From: Bradymonadales bacterium
GTDB lineage: Bacteria; Myxococcota; Bradymonadia; REDH01
Length of the DNA: 29,172 nucleotides
Direction of reading: 5' to 3'
Assembly (NCBI GenBank): GCA_947483645.1
Contig: CANKLS010000011.1
Location: 1 to 29,172 of the forward strand
Shown here in pieces: positions 9,701 to 17,355 of the stretch. The position numbers were made by a program, and so were the translations under genes. Position 1 is the stretch's first letter; each line of letters starts with the position of its first letter. The notes under the pieces are model-generated. The model saw only the letters and a list, made by a program, of their open reading frames with translations. It ran no database searches and was not told the origin of the DNA.

Positions 9701-12276
9701 CCCGCGTAGGCCCACGACTGGCGGCCCAACTCGCTGCGATGAGCGCCTCGCCTGAGCTGGGTGCGTCGCTCCTGAACGCCTTCGAAGAGACGGCCATCAG
9801 CCTCGAGACCGAGGCCGATGCCGCCCAGCTCGTCGAACTCTTTGGCTGGATGATGCAGTCGGGCGCCTCCGCTGCCTCAGTCGTCTCGCAGGCAACGAAG
9901 CTGCTCGAGCCGGCTGGGCCGCAGGCTGTACGCCTCGCAGCGGGCCTCTTTGACCTCCTCGCCGCGCCCGACCGAGCAACGCTCGGCCTGCCGCTACTCG
10001 ACGCGGCGCTCGGTGTTGAGGCGGAGCAGCCGGCCCTTGCCTGGAGCCGCATCGAGGCCCTGGCGCGCCAGAGCGACGACAGCGCACTTCTCGTGCCTGC
10101 CCTCCGCGGCCTGCGCGCCGCGTCGACCAAGCGCTCCGAGCGCACCCGCATCTCGCGCGAACTCTCCAGCCTGCTCGCCGATCGCCTCGCAGACCCCGCC
10201 GCTGCCGCCGACGCGCTGGCCGAGGCGCTGGAGGAGGAGCCGCTCCACCTCACGCTCCTCGAGGACCACGCCGCGATGCTCGAGCGGGCGGAGCGCTGGA
10301 CAGACGCCCTGCGCGCCATCGAGCGGTTCGCCTCCGCCGCACCGGTGCAGGAGCTGCAGGATGACCTCACCTTCCGCGCCGCCGTGATCCTCGGCGAGCG
10401 GCTGGCACGACCCGAAGCGGCCATGGCGCTGCTCGTTCCGATGGCGCAGAACGCCGCGATGTCGCCCGAGCGGCGCGCAAAGGCGGTCGAGATTGCAACC
10501 GCGGCCTCTCGCTGGGAGGCGCTCTCTGCGCTGCTCGATGGCGCCGCCAATCACGCATCAGCGCCGGCCGAACGGCAGAGCCTGCAGTGCGAGCGGGCCA
10601 CAAGGCTCGCTGCCGGTGGCCAGCACGAGGCAGCATGGGCGGCAGCGCAAGATGCTGCGGCGATCGGCCTGAACGAGGAGGTCGTCGCGCTCCTGCTCGA
10701 GCGCTCCGGCGCCACTGCGGACGGTGCGGCTGCGGCAAATGCCCTGTTTGCGCTCACCATCACGGCTGGCGAGAGCGACCTCGCCTGGCCCCTCTGGGAG
10801 AGGGCAGCAAACCTGCTCGCAAGCAGCGACCCCACTGCAGCCTTCAGCCGCCTCCAGGCCGCCTCCGCTCTGCCAACGCTGGCCGACCGGGCCGGTGCGG
10901 CACTCAAGCGTCTTGCCACCGAGCACCAGCTCTGGGCGCAGCTCGCGGACCTTTTGGCTGCTTCCGGCGACAGCTCCGTCGCGGCGCTCACCGAGCGGGC
11001 TACCGTAGAATTCGAACAGCTCCGCGACCCTGCCCGCGCGCTCGCCACGGCCTGCGCCATCGTCGCACAAGAGCCACTCCACGAGGCCGCTTGGACCATC
11101 ATCAACGAGGCCGCGAAGAGCGCCGGGGACTGGGCCTCCGTCGACGCGGCACTCTCCGCTGCGCCGGCACCGGAGGGCAAAGAGGCCGAACTGCTCGAGC
11201 GGCGGCTCACGCTCGCCCGCGGCCCGCTCGCCAACCCGAGCGCCGCCTTCGAATGCGGCCGCGCGCTACACGAACTGGCACCCGAGCGCTGCGACTGGCG
11301 CCAGCTCGAGGCCGATGCCCGCGCGGCAGGTCGGCTCGCCGACTGGCTCCCGCGCGCAGCAGCGTCGCTCATCGCAGGCGGCGCTGCGCACGACGCACTT
11401 ACTGCCTGCGCCACCGAGGCCGAGCGGAACGCCCTGCCCGACCTTGCGCTGCAGTTCCATCGCGCTGCAGCCGACCTCTCCTTCGACGCTGTCGACTCCT
11501 GGCTCGCACTTGCCCGGGCAGCGGAGGCGACAGACGGTCCTGCCGCCGCAGCCGACCTCCTCGACAAGGCCGCTGCGCAGGCAACCGACCCCGACGCCAG
11601 CGCGGTGCTCACCTTCCATGCGGAGCAACTCCACGAGGCGGCGCTGCCCCCCGAGGCGAAGGCCGCACGGGCCGCGCTTGATGCGGCGCTCTCCGCCATC
11701 AGCAAGGCAGCCTCCGACGCAGGCGCCCCGGCCGACCGTGCCGCGCTCGCAGCAGCCCGCGCAAGCTGGCTCATCGCCCACGGCGACCTTGAGCGGGCCG
11801 CAGCCTCACTTGCAGAGGCTGCTGCACTCGACCCCTCCTCTAGGGTCGCCTTCCAGGTCGCCGGAGACCTCGCACTCGCGCAAGACGACGCAGCCAAGGC
11901 CGTAACCGCCTACCTCACCGCACGGGTCAACCAGGAGCCCGCGGCCGACCACGCCCACCTCTGTGCCGCCGCGCTCCCCGGTGAACTTGGTACCGAGGCC
12001 AGCGCGACCATCCGCTACACCCTCCGCGCAGCCCGTGCGCTCGAAGCAGTCGGCGCCGAGGAGGAGGCCTTCGAGACCCTCATGAACGGCCACCTCGAAG
12101 TGGAGACAGCGGAGTCCCCGCTGCTCGGCCTCGCCCGCATCTCACTGCTGCGCGGCAACAGCGACGCGGCAACCTCCTATCTCGGCGCCATTCGTCGAAT
12201 CAGCGATGCAGCGGGCGAGATTCCGTCGCCAGGCTACCTCGCGCTGCTGGCCAAACTTGAGGTAGAGCCCAGCTAA
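6793..12276 (+). CDS. Giant Ala-rich TPR-like helical-repeat protein (1827 aa)
   Basis: A single uninterrupted frame of 1827 residues with no signal peptide or membrane segment, so probably cytoplasmic. The whole length is helix-forming, Ala/Leu/Glu-rich sequence with degenerate ~35-40-residue TPR-like units containing W..L, RA..L and G....A patterns, for example LEDHAAMLERAERWTDALRAI. I recognise no catalytic motif. Such solenoids usually scaffold protein complexes. It stands alone on the plus strand between the divergent dnaJ-like gene and the convergent VOC gene. It lacks the C-terminal block seen in the second giant TPR protein at 18346-23277, so the two are similar in style rather than clear full-length paralogues. 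The ATG at 6793 is chosen for its GAGGTG ribosome binding site. Function unknown; the coding call is strong, as all large frames on the other strand are fragmentary. Confidence 0.88.
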   Translation: MSNASIAQALGQSLAPEHAAFVHRLRATYAAHDAVEAARLMREAAAESGNDAPLYHLTAADLLSGLPAHRRARLDHLRAAYAGATGWQRDLEAAWSAAGVADARAVVALEQSVHVDPTDISRAEMAVAEADRAGCLPLLAEAWEQLIMLRRSEALRCALELELRLDAPDASEIEATYESALRLSMQQERLVAWLTRRWERELSAPSVASVEAGVELIGLYAAADEIDRAAAIARLLWHQTGISSNATSEALDALARSAPKALPTLLLLRQRAELLERWDEAMDRIEEEAEATEQPVAAAQLLLHAASIAVEQAASPGRSLDLIRRATLLDTGVRARAAALLDTAIERSTGTLRDELLVDRRSLAGSLGDWATLYRLSVERLPAVLAPEARASLLLELGEMEQRGLSTPQSAMERFVEAAQLAQMEATRHLAIEQLYRLLEQPTVQLTVAERLLGLLQGDDQRPARLAMHRFLADRIAAPEGRLEHLVAIARTLEAMGDEGAEAAWQRCFEAAPALDEAWERSRELALQRGDGQRAFALIDAQISCATTPEKAAALARIRLQNAAGWTGDHRAAWGATAALFLLDAEAPEVPTSLSALAQAPEAVEMLALLEQHLTANAQPQLVERWLRLAIAALGWRHPYALSLAVGLLDRSPNDAEFAAEVEAAVEAAGSAEQKLFLLRRTASRYPDDAAATLALARHLAGAGASDEAQALLQAAAERLPEEAALWREIIAIARATGSTVAEVVALEALSELPSLSPSERFDVLMALARHYDLTLGRPDLAVARASAACRIRPTDADAIGLLRDHAASFGDFGPLEAALAIAVGLEDGDPEGRLSLERLQLALRRGASDAPALATALVARTGLAAEVSLLARSIAATLAASDETLSFDAVWSQLEASADELPAADWQRIGARLHEATDPTTAGAFAARWLARGGELSDDEQDAALAAILAGGGATAQTWVEVVEHRSAARVGPRLAAQLAAMSASPELGASLLNAFEETAISLETEADAAQLVELFGWMMQSGASAASVVSQATKLLEPAGPQAVRLAAGLFDLLAAPDRATLGLPLLDAALGVEAEQPALAWSRIEALARQSDDSALLVPALRGLRAASTKRSERTRISRELSSLLADRLADPAAAADALAEALEEEPLHLTLLEDHAAMLERAERWTDALRAIERFASAAPVQELQDDLTFRAAVILGERLARPEAAMALLVPMAQNAAMSPERRAKAVEIATAASRWEALSALLDGAANHASAPAERQSLQCERATRLAAGGQHEAAWAAAQDAAAIGLNEEVVALLLERSGATADGAAAANALFALTITAGESDLAWPLWERAANLLASSDPTAAFSRLQAASALPTLADRAGAALKRLATEHQLWAQLADLLAASGDSSVAALTERATVEFEQLRDPARALATACAIVAQEPLHEAAWTIINEAAKSAGDWASVDAALSAAPAPEGKEAELLERRLTLARGPLANPSAAFECGRALHELAPERCDWRQLEADARAAGRLADWLPRAAASLIAGGAAHDALTACATEAERNALPDLALQFHRAAADLSFDAVDSWLALARAAEATDGPAAAADLLDKAAAQATDPDASAVLTFHAEQLHEAALPPEAKAARAALDAALSAISKAASDAGAPADRAALAAARASWLIAHGDLERAAASLAEAAALDPSSRVAFQVAGDLALAQDDAAKAVTAYLTARVNQEPAADHAHLCAAALPGELGTEASATIRYTLRAARALEAVGAEEEAFETLMNGHLEVETAESPLLGLARISLLRGNSDAATSYLGAIRRISDAAGEIPSPGYLALLAKLEVEPS

Positions 12277-12291
12277 CTTGGCTTCTGCTCG

Positions 12292-12308
12292 GCGGGCGGC
12301 TGCCAGAG
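12292..12308 (+). repeat. 17-bp direct repeat, copy 1 (beyond the VOC gene 3' end)
   Basis: GCGGGCGGCTGCCAGAG occurs here and again at 12339-12355, 47 bases apart. This copy lies in the 52-base convergent gap between the giant TPR stop and the VOC stop. Confidence 0.8.
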
Positions 12309-12328
12309 GCCCTCGTCCGGCAGAGCGG

Positions 12329-12715
12329 CTACTGCCCTGCGGGCGGCTGCCAGAGCTCGATGCGGTTGCCTTCCGGGTCGGTCACCCAACCGAAGATGCC
12401 ATACTCCGAATCGCTCACCTCGTCGTCCACATCGCAGCCCTCGGCGCGCAGGGCGGCGACGAGCGCGTGCAGGTCGGAGACCCGGTAGTTCACCATGAAC
12501 GAGCTGCCAGTCTTCGCAAACTTGCTGCTCTCCTGCGCGAAGATGGACCAGACGGTCGAGCCCGTGCCGGTCGGATTCTCCGGCCCATTCCACGAGAAGA
12601 CGGAGCCGCCCCACGGCTCGAGGCCGACGCCCAAGTGCAACTTGTACCAGGCGCGGAGGGCCTCTGGATCGCTCGCGCGAAAGAAGATTCCGCCTACGCC
12701 GGTAACCCGCTGCAT
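12329..12715 (-). CDS. VOC-superfamily (glyoxalase/bleomycin-resistance fold) protein
   Basis: A 128-residue protein of typical single-unit VOC length. The two beta-alpha-beta-beta-beta modules are visible: GGIFFRASDPEALRAWYKLH at the start, and NYRVSDLHALVAALRAEGCD followed by YGIFGWVTDPEGNRIELWQP at the end. The final Glu of IELW, a usual metal ligand, is present; the N-terminal ligand position, often His, appears to be absent. Substrate cannot be told. The gene is 10 bases after the lipoprotein stop and probably shares its transcript. The ATG at 12715 has a weak AAGAG-like ribosome site. The last codons (LWQPPAGQ) lie in a 17-bp sequence duplicated just downstream. Confidence 0.88.
   Translation of the reverse strand: MQRVTGVGGIFFRASDPEALRAWYKLHLGVGLEPWGGSVFSWNGPENPTGTGSTVWSIFAQESSKFAKTGSSFMVNYRVSDLHALVAALRAEGCDVDDEVSDSEYGIFGWVTDPEGNRIELWQPPAGQ
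12339..12355 (+). repeat. 17-bp direct repeat, copy 2 (within the VOC gene 3' end)
   Basis: Same sequence as 12292-12308. On the minus strand it encodes the LWQPP segment of the VOC protein tail. Copy 1 would encode LWQPPA in a different frame after the stop, so this looks like a small duplication of the gene end. Confidence 0.8.
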
Positions 12716-12725
12716 ACGGAGACTC

Positions 12726-13643
12726 TTAGTTGCCCGAGCCCGAGCCAGCGCCCGAACCCTCGAGCAGGAAGGGGCAGGTCTCGCCGGGGATGAGGGTCAC
12801 GCGCTCGGTGTCGTACTCGGCCTCGAAGATCCAACCGGTCTTCTCCACAGGGCCGGCGGGGTAGTTGAGGGTGCGGTCGCCGCCCAAGAGCTGGCAGAGG
12901 AGCACGCCCGGCTGACCGGCGGTGAGCGCGATTTCTACATTGCAGTCGGCCTTCAGGATGGCGCCCTTGAGGGTGCCGCTGAAGGTGGTGCGGTTGTTCT
13001 CATCAATCGCCGTGGTGCCGGTGATGTTGAGCTCCTTGATGGGGAAGATGATGACATCCTTCGGGTCGGGCGGATTGTTGGGGGCCAGCGCCGGGAAGTT
13101 GATGCTGAGCGTGGTGGTCGAGGCGAAGGCGCCGTTTCCGTCGGTGAGCGCCTGTGCCTGCACGGGCTCCGTCGCGCCCGGCTCCCAGCCGCGCGAATCC
13201 CAGGTGTAGGTGCCGCAGGATGTGTCGAGGACGCAACCGCCGCCGCCGCCGATGGAGAAGGTGGCGTTCGGCCGGTCTTCGCTGAAGCCCTTGGTGGTGA
13301 CCACAATGTGGAGCAGATTCGCGTTGATGTCGCGGTTGATGAGCGTGCCCAGAATCGGGCCGAGACCGGCCGGCTTCAGGATGCGGGCGTAGGTCACGCG
13401 GTAGGAGGTCGGCGTGTAGATGTCGCCGCAGAGCGCGGTATCTTCGCTGCAGACTGCGCCGCCCGAACCCTCGTTCGTGGTCTGGCAGGTGGGGCCGGCA
13501 TCGCCGCTGCCCGAACCGCCGCCGCTGCCGGTGTCGCTACCGCTGCCGTCTGCGGTAGAGGTGTCGGTGGTCTCCTTCGTGTCGCTGCTGCAGGCGCCGA
13601 GAAGAAGAAGTGAGGCAAAGGAGAGCGTGCGAAGAGGATGCAT
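12726..13643 (-). CDS. Lipoprotein of unknown function with Gly/Ser-rich linker
   Basis: A 305-residue predicted lipoprotein. The signal peptide MHPLRTLSFASLLLLGAC ends in the lipobox LLGAC (Cys18). A Thr/Asp/Gly/Ser linker follows (~21-50, containing GSGSDTGSGGGSGSG), then a Cys-containing folded region (Cys at ~53, 65 and 72) that looks beta-rich (YRVTYARILKPAG, TTTLSINFPALAP, IKELNITGTTAI). The protein ends with a second Gly/Ser tail, GSGAGSGSGN. I recognise no enzyme motif. The ATG at 13643 has GGAG 8 bases upstream. It lies 38 bases after the PfkB kinase and 10 bases before the VOC gene, as an operon-like trio, although a functional link is not obvious. Confidence 0.85.
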   Translation of the reverse strand: MHPLRTLSFASLLLLGACSSDTKETTDTSTADGSGSDTGSGGGSGSGDAGPTCQTTNEGSGGAVCSEDTALCGDIYTPTSYRVTYARILKPAGLGPILGTLINRDINANLLHIVVTTKGFSEDRPNATFSIGGGGGCVLDTSCGTYTWDSRGWEPGATEPVQAQALTDGNGAFASTTTLSINFPALAPNNPPDPKDVIIFPIKELNITGTTAIDENNRTTFSGTLKGAILKADCNVEIALTAGQPGVLLCQLLGGDRTLNYPAGPVEKTGWIFEAEYDTERVTLIPGETCPFLLEGSGAGSGSGN

Positions 13644-13681
13644 GAAATGGCTCCGGAGAGGTTGAGAGAAGAGGTCGGCGC

Positions 13682-14593
13682 TTAGGCGCGGGTCGGAAAA
13701 GCCGTCATGGCCTCGAAGGCTGCAATGCGCTCTTGAATCTCGCCCTGCGTCAGCGACCGGAAACGGTCTACGCTGAAGTTCTCGACCGAGAAGGAGGCCA
13801 AGGCGGAGCCCGCAACGACCGCGTGGCAGAGCGTCGACCAGGAGATGTCGCCCGATGCGGCGATGAGGCCCATGAAGCCGCCCGCGAAGCAGTCGCCAGC
13901 GCCCGTGGGGTCAACAACCTGCTCCAGCGGAAAGGCCGGCACGAAGAAGAAGTTGCCCTCGCTGTAGAGGAAGGCGCCATGCTCGCCCCGCTTCACGACG
14001 ACGAGCCGCGGGCCCATCGCCGAGATGGTCTTGGCAGCCGTGATGACATTCGGAGTCTTCGCCAGCTGGCGGGCCTCCGAGTCGTTGAGCACAATGCAAT
14101 CGACGCGCGCGAGCACCTTCTTGAGGTCCTCGAGCGCGCCCTCAATCCAGAAGTTCATCGTGTCCATCGCGACGAACTTCGCACCGTGCGCCTGGTCGAG
14201 CACATGGCTCTGGAGCGACGGATGGATGTTGGCGAGGAAGAGGTAGGGCGCCGCGGCGTAGTCCTCGGGCAGCTCCGGCCGGAAGTGCTCAAAGACGTTG
14301 AGCTCTGTCAGCAGCGTGTCGCGCTGGTTGAGGTCGTAGCCGTAGCGACCGGCCCAACGGAAGGTCTTGCCCTCCACCCGCTGAAGCCCCCGCACATCCA
14401 CGCCATGGTTGCGGAGCAGTTCCACGGAGCTCTCGGGGAAATCGTCGCCGACGATCCCCACGAAGCCCACCCGTCCAAAAAACGAGGCCGCCAACGAGAA
14501 GTAACTCGCCGAGCCGCCAAGCGCGAGCTCCACTTTTCCGAACGGGGTCTCGACATCGTCAAGACCCACCGAACCAACAACCGACAGATTCAT
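13682..14593 (-). CDS. PfkB-family carbohydrate/nucleoside kinase
   Basis: A 303-residue ribokinase-superfamily enzyme that should phosphorylate a sugar or nucleoside with ATP. Visible motifs are the N-terminal Gly motif (LALGGSASYFS, ~23-33), the central LNDSEA (169-174), KRGEHGAF (~201-208) and the PfkB signature 2 DPTGAGDCFAGGF (228-240), whose Asp234 is the expected catalytic base. Length is normal for the family. The substrate is not clear; similar proteins are often annotated as sugar kinases. The frame is open upstream to 14755, but the ATG at 14593 is chosen because GGAG lies 7 bases before it and family homology begins right there. It diverges from the TonB-like gene and leads the kinase-lipoprotein-VOC run. 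Confidence 0.92.
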   Translation of the reverse strand: MNLSVVGSVGLDDVETPFGKVELALGGSASYFSLAASFFGRVGFVGIVGDDFPESSVELLRNHGVDVRGLQRVEGKTFRWAGRYGYDLNQRDTLLTELNVFEHFRPELPEDYAAAPYLFLANIHPSLQSHVLDQAHGAKFVAMDTMNFWIEGALEDLKKVLARVDCIVLNDSEARQLAKTPNVITAAKTISAMGPRLVVVKRGEHGAFLYSEGNFFFVPAFPLEQVVDPTGAGDCFAGGFMGLIAASGDISWSTLCHAVVAGSALASFSVENFSVDRFRSLTQGEIQERIAAFEAMTAFPTRA

Positions 14594-14708
14594 TGCTTTG
14601 CTCCGCCTTTCCAAAGGGCAACCGCGTCGGGCTACCACAGCGGGCGCACCGTGGCAAACGGCGCGGCAGCAGACTGCCCTGCCCCGCCCTGACCGTCGTG
14701 CCTTTCGG

Positions 14709-14736
14709 TTGCTTCCACCGCCCGATGCGTTATCTT
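14709..14736 (+). promoter_or_regulatory. Candidate promoter for the TonB-like gene
   Basis: TTGCTT (14709-14714), a 16-base spacer and TATCTT (14731-14736) resemble a sigma-70 promoter in the 160-base divergent gap. A start about 7 bases downstream would leave a leader of only ~11 bases, barely covering the AAGGAG site, so the match may be fortuitous. Confidence 0.22.
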
Positions 14737-14741
14737 GCTCC

Positions 14742-14747
14742 AAGGAG
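14742..14747 (+). promoter_or_regulatory. Ribosome binding site deciding the TonB-like start
   Basis: AAGGAG lies 6 bases before the ATG at 14754. It rules out the upstream extension of the same frame to 14598, which would overlap the divergent regulatory region. Confidence 0.75.
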
Positions 14748-14753
14748 CGTGGC

Positions 14754-15758
14754 ATGGAGCACTACGACCGAAAGCGCGCGCTGCGCAGCCGCAATCGACG
14801 AGCCGGTGCGCTCCTCGCAACGCTTGCGCTCCACCTGCTGCTTGGCCTGCTGTTCGCCGCATCCGGCAAACCTCCGACGCCGTCGATGGGGGCCGATACC
14901 GTGCCCTTCGTCATCGCGCCCCCTCCCGCTTCGCAACCGCTCGCCAACTACGCCAGCTTGGAGCCAAAGGAGCAGACGGAGCGACCGCCCGACGAGGCCA
15001 ACTTCATCTCCCAGTTCAACCAGCGGGCCGACCGCGAAACGACCGCGCGCAAGTCGCAGGGAGCCGGCGAATCTTCCACGCCAACACGCGAGCGAGAGCC
15101 GGGACGAGAGGCTGCGAAGGCTGCCAGCGAACCGGCAGCGGCCCCCAAGGGAACACCCGGCGAATCGCAGTCACCCGCGCCGCTCGCAACCGCCACGCCC
15201 GAACCGGGGCGCCCGCTCTTCGTCTCACCCGGCGGAGGCAAGAACGGCGAGGCCGAGGCCGGCGAAGGTGTCGGGCCAGGCTCGCTCGCGCTCCGCGACT
15301 TCAAGCCCCGCTACGACGCCCTGCAGCCCCGCGCCGCACGCTCCGGCAGCGCGATGGAGCGCGACTACCTGCCGCTGCCCGAGAGTGATCGCAGCCGCAT
15401 CAACGCGCTGCAGAGCACCTACTGGAGCTTCTTCGACCGGGCCAAGTCGCGGCTGCAACGAAACTGGAACCCCGCCCGCGTCTTCCGACGCTTCGACCCC
15501 GACTTCCGCAAGCTCGGCAGCGAGCGCACCACCGTCGTCAAAATCACGCTCCAGCAGGATGGCGCCATCCTCGAGGCCGCCGTCAGCCGCAGCTCCGGCC
15601 TCGACTTCCTCGACCAGGAGGCGCTCCGCGCGCTCCGTGCCGCGAAGCCCTTCAACAACGTGCCGCCCGGCATGCTCGACCAGTTCGGCCGCGCCACCTT
15701 CGAGTGGGCCTTTGTCGTCACGCCCGAAGGCTCAAGCACCCGCTGGCTCGGCCGCTAA
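14754..15758 (+). CDS. TonB-like protein (N-terminal anchor, periplasmic linker, TonB C-terminal domain)
   Basis: A 334-residue inner-membrane protein. A basic cytoplasmic N-terminus (residues 1-17) is followed by one membrane helix (~18-36, GALLATLALHLLLGLLFAA). A long Pro/Ala/Glu-rich linker (~40-175) would span the periplasm. The C-terminal region (~220-325) fits the TonB domain: YWSFFDRAKSRLQRNWNP, TVVKITLQQDGAI, then SSGLDFLDQEALRALRAAKPF and FEWAFVV. TonB proteins pass proton-motive energy to outer-membrane receptors, but many deltaproteobacterial relatives have other roles, and no exbB, exbD or receptor gene is nearby. It could also be a TolA- or AgmX-like protein. It ends 15 bases from the convergent gcvH stop. 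Confidence 0.85.
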   Translation: MEHYDRKRALRSRNRRAGALLATLALHLLLGLLFAASGKPPTPSMGADTVPFVIAPPPASQPLANYASLEPKEQTERPPDEANFISQFNQRADRETTARKSQGAGESSTPTREREPGREAAKAASEPAAAPKGTPGESQSPAPLATATPEPGRPLFVSPGGGKNGEAEAGEGVGPGSLALRDFKPRYDALQPRAARSGSAMERDYLPLPESDRSRINALQSTYWSFFDRAKSRLQRNWNPARVFRRFDPDFRKLGSERTTVVKITLQQDGAILEAAVSRSSGLDFLDQEALRALRAAKPFNNVPPGMLDQFGRATFEWAFVVTPEGSSTRWLGR

Positions 15759-15773
15759 GGCAGCCGCCCGGCG

Positions 15774-16169
15774 CTACGAAATCTTCGCCAGATGGGCCTT
15801 GTAGCCCTCGGCATCGAGCAGCGCCTCGGCACCGCCCGAGACCCGAATCTTGACCAGCCAGGCGCCGCCGTAGGGCTCACGGTTGAGCACCGACGGGTCG
15901 GCCACAACCTCTGCGTTCACCTCCACCACTTCGCCCGCAACCGGCGCAAAGAGGTCGGAGAAGGTCTTCACGCTCTCAACAACGCCGAAGGTCTCGTTGG
16001 CTGCCAGCTGACGACCCAGCGCGGGGAGCTCCACATAGGTGACGTCGCCGAGCGCATCCTGCGCGTAGTCGGTGATGCCCACCGTCGCGATGTCGCCCGA
16101 AAGGTCAGCCCACTCGTGTTCAACGGTGTAGCGGAGGGTGTCGGGGATGGTGAAGCGGTCGATGCTCAT
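15774..16169 (-). CDS. gcvH: Glycine cleavage system H protein
   Basis: A 131-residue lipoyl carrier that shuttles the aminomethyl group between the P, T and L proteins of glycine cleavage. The lipoylation site is Lys68 in VESVKTFSDL. The family start region YTVEHEW and the segment VGITDYAQDALGDVTYVELP are intact, and length is normal. The ATG at 16169 has GGAG just upstream (CGGAGCCCGCC). It is the last gene of folD-gcvT-gcvH, 54 bases after gcvT. The window has no gcvP, and the next gene is convergent, so the P protein must be encoded elsewhere. Confidence 0.97.
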   Translation of the reverse strand: MSIDRFTIPDTLRYTVEHEWADLSGDIATVGITDYAQDALGDVTYVELPALGRQLAANETFGVVESVKTFSDLFAPVAGEVVEVNAEVVADPSVLNREPYGGAWLVKIRVSGGAEALLDAEGYKAHLAKIS

Positions 16170-16223
16170 GGCGGGCTCCGTCGGGAGTGAATGTAGAAAA
16201 CGGTCGTAGCGGGCTGCGCGCGA

Positions 16224-17330
16224 CTAGCCAACCCGCGGGCGGCTGTAGAAGGCCTTTTTGGTCACGGTCGCCGGCACGCGCCGGTCACGAATCCCGATGA
16301 GGAGCTCCTCACGCTCGGCGACCTCCCGCTCCACATAGCCGAGACCGATGGAGACGCTGCCAAGCGTGGGCGCGACCGAACCGGAGGTGATTTCGCCCAC
16401 CTGCCGCTCGCCGTCAAAGATGGGGTAGCCGTGACGCATCACCCCCTTCTCGGTCAGCACGAATCCGCGCAGCACCCGCGCCGGCCCTGCCGCCCGCTCC
16501 GCCAGCAGCGCGTCGCGGCCAATGAAGTCGGCCTTGTCCCAGCCAACCACCCAGCTCAGCCCGGCCTGAACCGGGGTCGTGCTGTCGTCGATGTCCTGAC
16601 CGTAGAGCGCAAGCCGCGCCTCAAGCCGGAGTGTGTCGCGGCAGCCGAGCCCGGCGAGCTTCAGCCCCTCCGGCTGACCGGCCGCCACCAGCGCATCAAA
16701 CACCGGTTCGGCATGGTCGCGCGGGATGTAGATCTCGAACCCATCCTCGCCCGTGTAGCCCGTCCGCGAAAGCAGCACCCGCACACCGGCCAGCTCGGCC
16801 CAGGCCACATGAAACGGCGCCGGCAGCACAACGCCTGCACCAACGACCTGCTGCACGATGCCGACGGCCTTGGGCCCCTGGATCGCAACCTGCGCCCAAG
16901 CATCCGAGTCGTCCGTCACTTCGGCCTCGCCGCCAATCTGCGCCCGAATCCAATCGGCATCCTTGTGACGGTTGGCGGCGTTTACGCAGATGAGCCACTC
17001 CTGCTCGCCGAGCCGCGCCACGATGAGGTCGTCCACAATGCCGCCGTCGGGGCGACACATCGCGGTGTAGAGCGCCTTGCCGACAGGGAGCGCCGCGCAG
17101 CGGTTGGTGACAAGGCGGTCGACAGCCGCCGTTGCACCGGGGCCGCGCACGAAGACCTCGCCCATGTGGCTCACGTCGAAGAGGCCGGCGGTCTGCCGCA
17201 CGGCATGATGCTCGTCCACGATGCCCGAGTACCACATTGGCATCTCGAAGCCGGCGAAGGAGGCAAAGCGGGCGCCGGCAGCCACGTGGCGGTCGTGGAG
17301 CGGGAGGCGGGTCGTGGGGGTCGAAGACAT
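16224..17330 (-). CDS. gcvT: Glycine cleavage system T protein (aminomethyltransferase)
   Basis: A 368-residue enzyme that moves the aminomethyl carbon from H protein to tetrahydrofolate, giving 5,10-methylene-THF and ammonia. Family motifs are clear: LHDRHVAAGARFASFAGFEM, GLFDVSHMGEV, the catalytic Asp region GGIVDDLIV, SRTGYTGEDGFEIY, CRDTLRLEARLALYGQDI and, near the end, GEITSGSVAPTLG. Length matches the usual ~360-370. The ATG at 17330 has AAGGAA about 6 bases upstream. It lies 25 bases after folD and before gcvH, which places its product with FolD. No glycine riboswitch can fit in the short gaps. Confidence 0.97.
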   Translation of the reverse strand: MSSTPTTRLPLHDRHVAAGARFASFAGFEMPMWYSGIVDEHHAVRQTAGLFDVSHMGEVFVRGPGATAAVDRLVTNRCAALPVGKALYTAMCRPDGGIVDDLIVARLGEQEWLICVNAANRHKDADWIRAQIGGEAEVTDDSDAWAQVAIQGPKAVGIVQQVVGAGVVLPAPFHVAWAELAGVRVLLSRTGYTGEDGFEIYIPRDHAEPVFDALVAAGQPEGLKLAGLGCRDTLRLEARLALYGQDIDDSTTPVQAGLSWVVGWDKADFIGRDALLAERAAGPARVLRGFVLTEKGVMRHGYPIFDGERQVGEITSGSVAPTLGSVSIGLGYVEREVAEREELLIGIRDRRVPATVTKKAFYSRPRVG

Positions 17331-17355
17331 GGTGCTTCCTTGCGGGTGGCGAAAA

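Noticed and set aside
10551..11897. Ser/Ala/Arg-rich minus-strand open frames inside the first giant TPR gene (also 9312-10550 and 7813-9210)
   Set aside because: Low-complexity reverse-frame shadows of an Ala/Leu/Glu-rich coding sequence; no ribosome sites or recognisable domains.
12273..12614. A 113-codon minus-strand frame overlapping the VOC gene
   Set aside because: It is out of frame with the clear VOC protein; its LWQPPA ending only reflects the 17-bp direct repeat.
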